A stretch of 64,000 bases of DNA from Muribaculaceae bacterium (GTDB lineage: Bacteria; Bacteroidota; Bacteroidia; Bacteroidales; Muribaculaceae). Shown here piece after piece: positions 47,701 through 55,992 of this stretch (positions within the stretch are counted from its first letter, which is position 1; the number at the start of each line of letters is the position of its first letter). Location: assembly GCA_017651515.1 (NCBI GenBank), contig JAGCCU010000001.1, positions 1 through 64,000 on the forward strand, written 5' to 3'. The position numbers and the translations under genes are program-made. The notes beneath the pieces are model-generated. The model worked only from the letters and a program-made list of their open reading frames with translations. It was not told the DNA's origin and did no database searches.

Positions 47701-47835
47701 GACGCGCAGTTTGTGATTTCCAATTTGGCAGTGTGGAGTCCAATGAAACTATGGGATCCTGAGCAGGCCGAGTATAACGGTGGAGCTTACCCAATCCCCA
47801 CTTCCTATGCTCTGCAGTTGTATCTTAACTTCTAA
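44743..47835 (+). CDS. SusC-like TonB-dependent outer-membrane transporter
   Basis: 1030 aa. Signal peptide (1-20), carboxypeptidase-regulatory-like domain (~22-95, SGTVLDESGETFPGVVVFAK), TonB box ETVVVG, plug domain with the SusC signatures GRVPGVISIQRSGEPG and DASATAVYGVRGANGVVLVTTK, then the 22-strand barrel to the C-terminal aromatic (YLNF). Imports oligosaccharides bound by the SusD partner encoded 35 nt downstream. Confidence 0.96.
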   Translation: MKKILILILLMANVLTTMAQQLAVSGTVLDESGETFPGVVVFAKDRPGAGTTTDADGKFSIKVSKNDVLVFSFVGYEKQEIAITKEESDLVINMAIGTQMLQETVVVGLGRQRKISTVGAITAVNTKDLQVPATNIQNMLGGRVPGVISIQRSGEPGKNISEFWVRGIGTFGANSSALVLIDGLEGNLSEIDPADIESFSVLKDASATAVYGVRGANGVVLVTTKRGTTDRLQITGRANFTVSHLTNMPKYLGSYEYAKLANEARVVRGNSPLYSDIELDIIRYHLDPDLYPDVKWQKELLHKNSLSQTYFINARGGGSLARYYLSLGTSYESAAYRQDKSSKYSTSVGYRTINYRANLDINLTKTTQLYFGADGFVSIKKEPGNNDTDALWATQRNLTPITIPTKYSTGELPAYGANNAYSPYVMLNNTGMTNIRHFRGKATLEIKQDLSMLLDGLKLRAQGAYDNSSNLKEIRSILPEMYYASTRKYTGELGLVKRVEAQPATYRHEDAQYYKWHFETTATWDKVIREDHRLGLLGYYYMSSEQTMNGDIDAHDATLRSMYAIPIRYQGLSGRITYGFKDTYFMDANFGYTGSENFQSGHRFGFFPSVGLGWVPTSYNWVHEKMPWLSFLKIRASYGSVGNDRLTNERFPYLTLMQVSGGGGGWGSTNGYITEERVGADNLRWERAKKADIGIEAKMFNERLEFIIDFFRDRRDGIYQRRSQIPGYAGLMQMPFGNVGKMKSYGSDGNFSYRHNFGQDWSLTVRGNFTYSANKVENWEQAEQPYDYQNYTGYVNNAFRGYIALGLFRDEQDVKQSPKQTFGSYMPGDIKYKDVNGDGIIDDDDKVPLSYPNYPKLMYGFGFEAQYKSLTLGVLFKGTGNTDYYYVNGTTNGQGYIPFYNGETGNVLSIVADPSNRWIPASYSGDPSTENPNARFPRLSYGRNENNTQYSTFWHANSRYLRLQEINLNYHIDSGKFFKQLGLKSIDAQFVISNLAVWSPMKLWDPEQAEYNGGAYPIPTSYALQLYLNF

Positions 47836-47870
47836 TTATTGTATCACCTATCAAAATCAATATATAGATT

Positions 47871-49880
47871 ATGAACCGAATGAAAAATCTGCTTTGGCTT
47901 ACACTATTGGCGATAGTGGTGATAGCCAGTTCGTGCGAAGATTTTTTAGATGTTGATGAATACTTCGACGATACGTTAAAATATGACTCGGTGTTTGTTT
48001 CTCGACAGAATCTTGAACGATACCTGTGGGGAGCTGCTGGCCAATTACCCGACGAAAGTGCTATTTTCGGTAACGATGTCTTGCCGGGTGAGACTGCCAC
48101 CGATGAAATTTTCACACTTATGACTGAGGATTTGTTCCATGGCAAGTGCCTGACACTGAATTTAGTGAGCTCGAGTAATCTGAGAGGTATGAATGCCTGG
48201 GATCCTTGTTACCGCGTGATTCGCAAAGCCAATACCGTTTTGGCTCGCATTAATGAGTGCAAGGACATTACCTCGCTTCAACGTAGTGAGCTTGTAGGCT
48301 ATGCACACTTCCTGCGTGGTTATGCCTATTCCATGATATTGATGAGCTACGGCCCTGCAGTGTTGCTTGGTGACGAAGTACTCGATACTAACCGTGACGC
48401 CGACTATTACGAGCGTGGTCGCGCAACATTTGATGAAACTGTAGAATATATCTGCAACGAGCTTGAAATCGCAGCCGATTTCATTCCCGACGATGTGCCA
48501 ATCCTCAACTTTGGTCGTCCAACCAAAGGTGCAGCATATGCCATAATTGCCCGAATCCGCCTTCACGCTGCAAGTCCGGCATTTAATGGTGGTGCTGCTG
48601 CACATCGTTACTTTGGCAACTGGAAACGTTCTTCCGATGGTGTGTTCTACGTCTCTCAAGACTATGACGAGAATAAATGGGCATTGGCTGCTGCCGCCTG
48701 CAAGCGAGTGATAGACATGAATCGTTATCGCCTGCATACAGTGGAGAAAACAACTTCGGCATCAGGCGATGCTACCGAAATAACTCCGACACTTCCTGAT
48801 AATGTGAGCGATGCTGATTTCCCCAATGGAGCTGGTGACATCGACCCACTAAAGTCTTACACCAATATGTTTAACGGCAGTACTTACCCTGTTCAGAACA
48901 AAGAGTTGATCTGGGGTAAGACCTCTGGATCTATTCAAGCTTTTACGCAGCAATCGTTCCCCATCTTTATGGGAGGCTTTAATGGCATGTGTATACCACA
49001 AAAGATAATCGACGAATATCGCATGCGTGACGGCAAGACCATTGATGAAGCTCGTGCTGCCGGTGAGTATAGTGAAACTGGCAACTCGCGTGTGCTGCAA
49101 TACTTTTCGGGCTATCGTGTTTTGCGAGGTACGAACAATATGTATGTGAACCGAGAAATGCGTTTCTATGCTTGCGTTGGTTATAGCGGATGCTATTGGC
49201 CAGCCACTTCTTGTTCGAACCAAAACTTCCGTCAGCAGACCATTTATTATTACAATGGAGCAAATGCTGGACGTGACAAGGCTATTCAGGAACCCAGAAA
49301 CCAGTGTATTACTGGCTATGTGCTTAAAAAGTACATCCACCCCGAAGACAACTGGTATAACGGTGATGGCTCTACGCGCACATCAAAAACATTCCCCATA
49401 ATACGCTATGCCGAAATCTTATTGTCATATGCTGAGGCTATCAATCACTTATCATCGCCACATACAGTAGAGCTGCCAAACGGACAGTCATATACTCTTT
49501 CGCGTGCCGGTAACCTGCAAGAAGCGATTTCTGCCATTAATCAGGTGCGTTTCCGTTCTGGACAACCTGCCGTGAGTGATGATGAAACTGCGAATGAGAA
49601 CTCGTTTGATAATGCAATTCGTCATGAGCGTTTTATTGAGTTCATGGCGGAAGGACGACGTTATTATGATGTGCGTCGTTGGGGCATACTTGAGGAAGTA
49701 GAGAGTGAACCCATCACGGGTATGAACGTTGAGGCTGATGCCTCTAACTACTTTGTGAGAACCATCATTAACCATAGTGATTATCGCAACCGAACTTGTG
49801 ATCGTAAGATGGTGCTACTACCACTGGAACGAAACGAGGTGCGTAAATCCAAATCTCTTGACCAAAATCCCGGATGGTAA
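47871..49880 (+). CDS. SusD-like (RagB/SusD) glycan-binding lipoprotein
   Basis: 669 aa with a lipoprotein signal (VVIASSC), the N-terminal TPR-like SusD region (RKANTVLARINECKD, YAHFLRGYAYSMILMSYGPAVLL) and the C-terminal SusD domain (ISAINQVRFRSGQPAV, IRHERFIEFMAEGRRYYDVRRWG, LPLERNEVRKSKSLDQNPGW). It caps the SusC barrel on the cell surface. Confidence 0.96.
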   Translation: MNRMKNLLWLTLLAIVVIASSCEDFLDVDEYFDDTLKYDSVFVSRQNLERYLWGAAGQLPDESAIFGNDVLPGETATDEIFTLMTEDLFHGKCLTLNLVSSSNLRGMNAWDPCYRVIRKANTVLARINECKDITSLQRSELVGYAHFLRGYAYSMILMSYGPAVLLGDEVLDTNRDADYYERGRATFDETVEYICNELEIAADFIPDDVPILNFGRPTKGAAYAIIARIRLHAASPAFNGGAAAHRYFGNWKRSSDGVFYVSQDYDENKWALAAAACKRVIDMNRYRLHTVEKTTSASGDATEITPTLPDNVSDADFPNGAGDIDPLKSYTNMFNGSTYPVQNKELIWGKTSGSIQAFTQQSFPIFMGGFNGMCIPQKIIDEYRMRDGKTIDEARAAGEYSETGNSRVLQYFSGYRVLRGTNNMYVNREMRFYACVGYSGCYWPATSCSNQNFRQQTIYYYNGANAGRDKAIQEPRNQCITGYVLKKYIHPEDNWYNGDGSTRTSKTFPIIRYAEILLSYAEAINHLSSPHTVELPNGQSYTLSRAGNLQEAISAINQVRFRSGQPAVSDDETANENSFDNAIRHERFIEFMAEGRRYYDVRRWGILEEVESEPITGMNVEADASNYFVRTIINHSDYRNRTCDRKMVLLPLERNEVRKSKSLDQNPGW

Positions 49881-49901
49881 TAAATATAAAGCATTACAGC
49901 T

Positions 49902-50831
49902 ATGAAAATAAATAAAATATACCTTTTGCCGCTGCTATTGTTGCCATTGCTGATGGCCAGCTGTGACGAAAACGAACAATTCCGTGGCGAGCTATACAAA
50001 AAAGTTATTTACTTGCTCAGTAACGACGATTATACGTTTGAATCTGAACATGCTTTTGGCGAGCAAACCATAGGCTATGTGACTGTGTATTGTGGTGGTA
50101 CAGAGCATATTACTAACGATGTGACCGTTGAGGTAGAACATGACCCTGATGCCATTTATGAGTACAACTATATGTACTTTGACATCGACGAATCAAGATA
50201 TGCGCATGAACTCACTCCCGACAAGTATAACATCGCAAGTTATAAAACGGTGCTCAAGGCTGATAGCAAAGACAACTATAGCCTACTACCAATTACCATT
50301 AATCCTGATGGTTTGAGTCCTGATTCAATCTATTTTATTCCATTGCGAATCAAGTCAGTCTCAGATTATGAGGTGAATCCTGACAAGCAACGTGTGCTAT
50401 ACAGAGTGATTCTGAAAAACGATTATGCTACAATGGCTACCACGACATATTATCAGGTGACTGGCACTGAAACCCGCCTGATAGGGGATGATAGCTCTGC
50501 CAGTGGTATTTCCGTTACGCGTATCTTTGCTCCTTTGAGTAAGAATCAGGTGCGTTGCTTTGCAGGCACTCACACCTATAATCCGTCGAATGTTAATAAG
50601 AGCGAAATTGACACTTATGCAATGACGCTTACCATTAACAATGACAAGTCTATCACCATTACTCCATTTGTTGACCTTGAAGTGGAAATGCTGGGCGGCA
50701 GTGATGATAACTACTGTACCGCCGACAAGCGTGGCAGGATTGTCTTCAATCTGCACTACCGTTTCAAGGATGTTGTGAACGGTGAAAGTATTTGGATTGA
50801 AATGGTAGAAACGTGCATACAGCGCAATTAA
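49902..50831 (+). CDS. DUF1735/DUF4361-type surface lipoprotein (putative glycan-binding protein)
   Basis: 309 aa with lipoprotein signal (LLMASC). The N-terminal half resembles DUF1735 (KKVIYLLSNDDYTFE... VEVEHDPDAIYEYN) and the C-terminal half DUF4361. Such lipoproteins follow SusD in many glycan loci and act as surface glycan-binding proteins. 21 nt after susD. Confidence 0.78.
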   Translation: MKINKIYLLPLLLLPLLMASCDENEQFRGELYKKVIYLLSNDDYTFESEHAFGEQTIGYVTVYCGGTEHITNDVTVEVEHDPDAIYEYNYMYFDIDESRYAHELTPDKYNIASYKTVLKADSKDNYSLLPITINPDGLSPDSIYFIPLRIKSVSDYEVNPDKQRVLYRVILKNDYATMATTTYYQVTGTETRLIGDDSSASGISVTRIFAPLSKNQVRCFAGTHTYNPSNVNKSEIDTYAMTLTINNDKSITITPFVDLEVEMLGGSDDNYCTADKRGRIVFNLHYRFKDVVNGESIWIEMVETCIQRN

Positions 50832-50857
50832 TTTTGGGTTCATTAATATAGTAGAAA

Positions 50858-53107
50858 ATGAATGGCATGAGCAAATTGATAACGACTTTCATATTATTGG
50901 TCTCATGGTTGAGCGCCTGGTGTGAAAGTACTCCCGTGGATATGGTCAATCCTTACATGGGTAACATCAGTCATTTGCTCATGCCCACATTTCCTACTGT
51001 GCACGTGCCTTATGGTATGCTAAGGATTTATCCTCAGCGCAGCAGTTATGTAGACAATTATGTTAATGGTCTTCCCGTTGTGGTCGTGAACCATCGTGAG
51101 AATTGTTGCTTCAATTTTTCGGCCACTCATAATCCTAATGGCAAGTTGGAGGCGGTAATGCGTAGCGATTTTGACAATGAGGTAATAACACCCTATTACT
51201 ACAAGACCGACATCGACAAACAGCGCATAGAGGCCGAATTCACGCCCAGTGAGCATGCTGCAATCTATCGTTTACATTTTTTACACGATACTCAAGGCTA
51301 CATGTTGCTCAATTCTGGTAACGGAGAAATGACAGTTGAGCAAAATCGAATTAGTGGCTACCAAAACACTTGGGGAGGTGTCAAGGTTTATCTTTATGCA
51401 GAAACTGATGTCGTGCCTAATGCAACGGGCATTCTAAGAGACCATAGCCTTGATGCAACGTCGGCAACATCTCGAGGTAATAATGCATGCGTTGTACTCA
51501 AATTCCCTGGTAAGTCAACAGTGATATTGCGATATGCGATTTCATTTATCAGTGTGGAGCAAGCGCATAATAATTTTCTGGAGGAAGTGTCAGCACAGTC
51601 GTTTGACCAAGTGATGACACAAGCTCGTGACAGGTGGAACCATGAGTTGGGTAAAATAACGGTCAGCGGTGGTCGTGCTGATGATTTGAAAGTGTTCTAT
51701 ACTTCGCTGTATCGATGTATGGAGCGTCCCGTATGCATTAGCGAACAAGGGCGCTACTTCTGTCCCGCCGACCACCAAATTCATAGCGATGAAGGAAGGC
51801 CATTCTATACCGATGACTGGTTATGGGACACCTATCGAGCCACACATCCGTTACGAACACTGATTGATCCTGAACGTGAAGCTGATATAATACATTCATT
51901 GGTGCGCACCGCTCAGCACGACCCAAGACACTGGTTCCCAACATTCCCGGCTGTTACTGGCGACTCGCGACGTATGAATTGCAACCATGGTGTTGCTGTT
52001 GTTGCCGATGCATGGATTAAAGGTATAAATGGTTTTGACCTAAATTTAGCGTACGAATACACTAAGCGTGCCATTGAAGAAAAAACTCTGGCTCCTTGGT
52101 CAAGTCACGATGCCTCATGGCTTGATACATTCTATCACGATCAGGGTTACATACCAGCGCTTAAACCCGATGAAAAAGAGACAGTAAAAGGGGTTAACGG
52201 TTTTGAAAAGCGACAAGCAGTGGCTGTCACTTTAGGTACTAGTTATGACCAATGGTGTCTTTCGCAAATAGCTTCGGCTTTAGGAAGAAAAGATGAAGCA
52301 GAATACTATTTGCGCTGTTCCTACAATTATCGTAATCTGTTTAATGAGCAAACTGGATTCTTCCATCCCAAAGACAAGGATGGAAACTGGATTGAACCCT
52401 TTGATTACCGTTTTTCTGGAGGTTTGGGCGCTCGTGACTATTATGACGAAAACAATGGATGGACCTATCGATGGGATGTCCAGCATAATCCTGCAGATTT
52501 GATAGCGCTTATGGGTGGTCGGGAAAAGTTTGTAAATAACCTTGATCAGACATTTGATGAGTGGCTTGGGCGAAACAAATATGAGTTTTATTCACAATTG
52601 CCCGACCAAACGGGAAATGTGGGGCAATTCTCAATGGCAAACGAGCCTTCTCTTCACATACCTTATCTTTACAACTATGCCGGACAGCCTTGGAAAACTC
52701 AAAAGCGCATTCACTCTCTAATTAACCAGTGGTTCCGAAACGACCTGATGGGTGTGCCTGGCGATGAAGACGGAGGAGGACTGTCGGGGTTTGTAGTTTT
52801 CTCTATGATGGGATTATATCCGGTCACTCCAGGACTACCAATATACAATCTTAGTAGTCCGTTCTTCGACAGCATCACTATCAAGCTGAGCAATGGCAAG
52901 AAGTGGCACATTAATGCTTTAAGAACTGATATTGAAGCTAAATATATTCAGAATGCCACTGTCAACGGACAATCATGGAATCAGCCATGGATTGAACATG
53001 CTCTCATGTTGGAAGGCGGTACCATACAATTTGACTTAGGCAACAAGCATAGCTTATGGGGTAGTGAGGCAAAGAGCTCTCCAGCCTCAGCAATGCCTAT
53101 GCCTTAA
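50858..53107 (+). CDS. GH92 exo-alpha-mannosidase, second subgroup
   Basis: 749 aa, exported. Family blocks: VDMVNPYMGNISH, DDWLWDTYRATHPL, ANEPSLHIPYLYNYAGQPWKTQ and VPGDEDGGGLSGFVVFSMMGLYPVTPG. The last block differs from GNDDCGQMSAW in the other GH92 (38828) and marks a different GH92 subgroup, so the pair probably cleaves different mannosidic linkages or contexts. Confidence 0.9.
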   Translation: MNGMSKLITTFILLVSWLSAWCESTPVDMVNPYMGNISHLLMPTFPTVHVPYGMLRIYPQRSSYVDNYVNGLPVVVVNHRENCCFNFSATHNPNGKLEAVMRSDFDNEVITPYYYKTDIDKQRIEAEFTPSEHAAIYRLHFLHDTQGYMLLNSGNGEMTVEQNRISGYQNTWGGVKVYLYAETDVVPNATGILRDHSLDATSATSRGNNACVVLKFPGKSTVILRYAISFISVEQAHNNFLEEVSAQSFDQVMTQARDRWNHELGKITVSGGRADDLKVFYTSLYRCMERPVCISEQGRYFCPADHQIHSDEGRPFYTDDWLWDTYRATHPLRTLIDPEREADIIHSLVRTAQHDPRHWFPTFPAVTGDSRRMNCNHGVAVVADAWIKGINGFDLNLAYEYTKRAIEEKTLAPWSSHDASWLDTFYHDQGYIPALKPDEKETVKGVNGFEKRQAVAVTLGTSYDQWCLSQIASALGRKDEAEYYLRCSYNYRNLFNEQTGFFHPKDKDGNWIEPFDYRFSGGLGARDYYDENNGWTYRWDVQHNPADLIALMGGREKFVNNLDQTFDEWLGRNKYEFYSQLPDQTGNVGQFSMANEPSLHIPYLYNYAGQPWKTQKRIHSLINQWFRNDLMGVPGDEDGGGLSGFVVFSMMGLYPVTPGLPIYNLSSPFFDSITIKLSNGKKWHINALRTDIEAKYIQNATVNGQSWNQPWIEHALMLEGGTIQFDLGNKHSLWGSEAKSSPASAMPMP

Positions 53108-53150
53108 TCTTTTTCCTTTTAACTTTTATCGTATAATTGATTAAAACGCG

Positions 53151-54563
53151 ATGAAGACAAGACACTTGATTACATACTTATTACTCACATTGATTGTGGC
53201 ACAGACTCATGCCATAGAAGTGAAATGGTTTTTTTCAACTTCACAGCTACAATGGCAAGAGGCCACTGATTTTCAAGTGACTGCATTCCAGCAAGACCAG
53301 GTGTATGATGCCCTCATCACTCGTTACAAGGAGCAGAAAATGTTAGGTTTTGGCGGATGTTTCGGTGAATTGGGATGGGATGCATTGAAACCGCTCAATA
53401 ATCGCGAGCGAATACAGGTGCTAAACCAGCTGTTTAATACAACCGAAGGGGCCAACCTAAATTTTTGTCGCACACCTATAGGAGCTAATGATTTTGCGCG
53501 AGATTATTATAGCTTGAATGACTATGATGGCGATTTTGCGATGAAGCATTTTAGCGTGAATCGCGACAAGAAAGGACTTATACCGTATATCAAGGCTGCT
53601 CTAGAAGTGAACCCGAATCTGCGCCTCTGGGCTTGCCCATGGACGCCGCCTACATGGATGAAGATTAATCATCACTATGCTACGAAAGCAGGAAACGGTA
53701 ACGGTTATCCTGGTTCCGAAATGGTGCAGGGTCAAGATCAGTTTATCATGCAAGACAATTATCTGGCTGCCTATGCTTCCTATTTCTCGAAATACCTAAC
53801 AGCATATAGTAAAGAAGGAATCAACATAAATATGATTATGTTTCAAAATGAGCCATACACTATAAATATATGGCCTAACTGCTCATGGTCAGCTCAAGGC
53901 TCGGCTCGTTTTATTGGATCCTTTTTAGGCCCGATGCTCAAAAGGGAACACAAAAATGTAGAACTGTGGCATGGCACAATGAATACCGATCATGAACAAG
54001 AGGTTCTGCAAGTGATCGACGACGCCACAGCTGGAAAATATATAACTGGGGCTGGTTTCCAATGGGAAGGGAAAGACATTGTGGGCAAAATTCACCGCTT
54101 GCATCCCGATATGCCACTTATGTGCACCGAAAATGAATGTGGTGATGGAAGCAACGATTGGGCTTCGGCAGAGCGCACTTTCGACTCAATGAAGCACTAC
54201 ATTGATAATGGTGCGAGTTCTTATATGTATTTTAATATGGTACTCAAACTAAATGGTACCAGTTCATGGGGGTGGAAGCAAAACTCCCTTGTAGTAGTAG
54301 ATACTCACACACATCAAGTGACATACACGCCAGAATACTACCTGATGAAACACATGAGTCGCTATTTGCAGGCTGGCTCGTACAAGCTAAAGACGATGGG
54401 TAATGACCAAGGCATGCTTGCTTTCCGGAACCCTGATGGATCCACAATAGTGATAGTAGCTAACAAACGCCATCACGACAGAGATATAAGCATCGCTTTG
54501 AACGATAATGTAATTAAGGTGAAACTACAGGCTAAATCGTTTAACACATTTATTATAAACTAA
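53151..54563 (+). CDS. GH30 glycosidase (subfamily 3-like, beta-1,6-glucanase/beta-glucosidase type), first of a tandem pair
   Basis: 470 aa, exported (signal peptide to ~21). The barrel starts LGFGGCFGELGWDAL; acid/base Glu234 (MFQNEPYT) and nucleophile Glu327 (MCTENECGDGSNDW) are in place. The C-terminal beta domain ends SFNTFIIN. The GGxFNELGWDAL/CRxPIGAxDFA pattern is that of GH30_3, which includes endo-beta-1,6-glucanases of gut Bacteroides and glucosylceramidases. A homologous GH30 follows 2 nt later. Confidence 0.87.
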   Translation: MKTRHLITYLLLTLIVAQTHAIEVKWFFSTSQLQWQEATDFQVTAFQQDQVYDALITRYKEQKMLGFGGCFGELGWDALKPLNNRERIQVLNQLFNTTEGANLNFCRTPIGANDFARDYYSLNDYDGDFAMKHFSVNRDKKGLIPYIKAALEVNPNLRLWACPWTPPTWMKINHHYATKAGNGNGYPGSEMVQGQDQFIMQDNYLAAYASYFSKYLTAYSKEGININMIMFQNEPYTINIWPNCSWSAQGSARFIGSFLGPMLKREHKNVELWHGTMNTDHEQEVLQVIDDATAGKYITGAGFQWEGKDIVGKIHRLHPDMPLMCTENECGDGSNDWASAERTFDSMKHYIDNGASSYMYFNMVLKLNGTSSWGWKQNSLVVVDTHTHQVTYTPEYYLMKHMSRYLQAGSYKLKTMGNDQGMLAFRNPDGSTIVIVANKRHHDRDISIALNDNVIKVKLQAKSFNTFIIN

Positions 54564-54565
54564 TC

Positions 54566-55978
54566 ATGATACTTTACTGTCGCTTACTTGTGATACTGTT
54601 ATTGTCAGTACCGATTGCAGGAAACGCTATCGAGTGGTATAGCTCTACAAACAATTCTTGCTGGAAGCATGAAAAAGCTCCCAAATGGACTTCCAACGCG
54701 TCTGCTTCTACAATTATCAATATCAGTCATGAGCATGCACAGGTCATAGATGGTCTAGGCGGGACATTCAACGAGTTAGGCTGGGATGCATTGTGTTATC
54801 TTGGCGAGAAACAGCGACAAGAAGTTATCTATAAGCTTTTTTCACCTTTGGAATCTAACTATACATATTGTAGAATGCCAATAGGTGCAAGTGATTTTGC
54901 GATGAATTTCTATTCGCTTAACGATGTTGCCGACGACTTTGAAATGATCAACTTTAGTATTGATAGGGACCGTCATATTTTGATGAAATATATTAAATGT
55001 GCTCAAGCCATGCAGCCTAAGCTAAAGATGTGGGCGTCACCATGGAGCCCTCCGGCTTGGATGAAGACAAATAATCATTATGCCAGTAGTTACGATAACG
55101 ATCAGCCTAATCATAACGGATTACCTCGTGAAAAGGAACTTGAATTACCAACCACAGGCTTTAAGATGCAACAAGGTTACTTGCAAGCCTATGCACTATA
55201 TTTTGCTAAGTTTGTAGAAGCTTACTCAGCTAATGGTATTCACATTAATGCAATTTGTATTCAAAATGAACCGTGCTCTAATCACAAGTTTCCCAGCTGC
55301 ACTTGGCGACCAGAAGATATGGCCTATTTTGTTGGGAAATTCCTTGGGCCTACTTTTGAGCAACGCAATATCGACACAGGTATATTTTTTGGCACTATCA
55401 ACCGTGACAACCCTGACTTTACGCGTGTAGCACTCAATGACACACAAGCTAAAAAATATTTCAAAGGAGCTGGTTTCCAGTGGGACGGCAAAGGAGCAAT
55501 ACCATATATTAGCAAGGAGTATCCTCACTTGAAGATGATGCACACTGAGGCTGAGTGCGGTAATGGCAGTAACGACTGGGCTGCAGCTGAACACACATGG
55601 TGGCAGATGAGCCATTATATGCGAAATGGCGCCAATGTCTTCACTTATTGGAATATGGTTTTGGACCAAAATGCGACCGGTCCTTGGGGCTGGAAGCAGA
55701 ACTCTTTAATTACTATCAATACTGAGGAAAAAACGGTTACTTATAATCCAGAGTTCTTCTTGATGAAGCACCTGTGCCATAGTGTAATGCCTGGTGCATA
55801 TCGCCTCGTAACACCTGAGGACAATGAAGATGTGCTTGCCTTTGTCAATCCAGACGGGCATAGGACAATAATTATAGCAAACTGTCACGACACAAATTTA
55901 AGTATATCCTTACTCATGGATGGAAAATACTTGAACATGGAAATAAAACCACATTCATTTCACACGATAATCATTTAA
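54566..55978 (+). CDS. GH30 glycosidase (subfamily 3-like), second of the tandem pair
   Basis: 470 aa, the same length as its neighbour and clearly paralogous but diverged. Signal peptide to ~21; DGLGGTFNELGWDAL; acid/base Glu235 (CIQNEPCSN); nucleophile Glu328 (MHTEAECGNGSNDW). A loop at ~175-200 (DNDQPNHNGLPREKELELP) differs from the first copy and lies near the substrate cleft in GH30 folds, so the two may divide endo and exo or chain-length roles. Confidence 0.87.
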   Translation: MILYCRLLVILLLSVPIAGNAIEWYSSTNNSCWKHEKAPKWTSNASASTIINISHEHAQVIDGLGGTFNELGWDALCYLGEKQRQEVIYKLFSPLESNYTYCRMPIGASDFAMNFYSLNDVADDFEMINFSIDRDRHILMKYIKCAQAMQPKLKMWASPWSPPAWMKTNNHYASSYDNDQPNHNGLPREKELELPTTGFKMQQGYLQAYALYFAKFVEAYSANGIHINAICIQNEPCSNHKFPSCTWRPEDMAYFVGKFLGPTFEQRNIDTGIFFGTINRDNPDFTRVALNDTQAKKYFKGAGFQWDGKGAIPYISKEYPHLKMMHTEAECGNGSNDWAAAEHTWWQMSHYMRNGANVFTYWNMVLDQNATGPWGWKQNSLITINTEEKTVTYNPEFFLMKHLCHSVMPGAYRLVTPEDNEDVLAFVNPDGHRTIIIANCHDTNLSISLLMDGKYLNMEIKPHSFHTIII

Positions 55979-55992
55979 TCAAAATAATTGCT

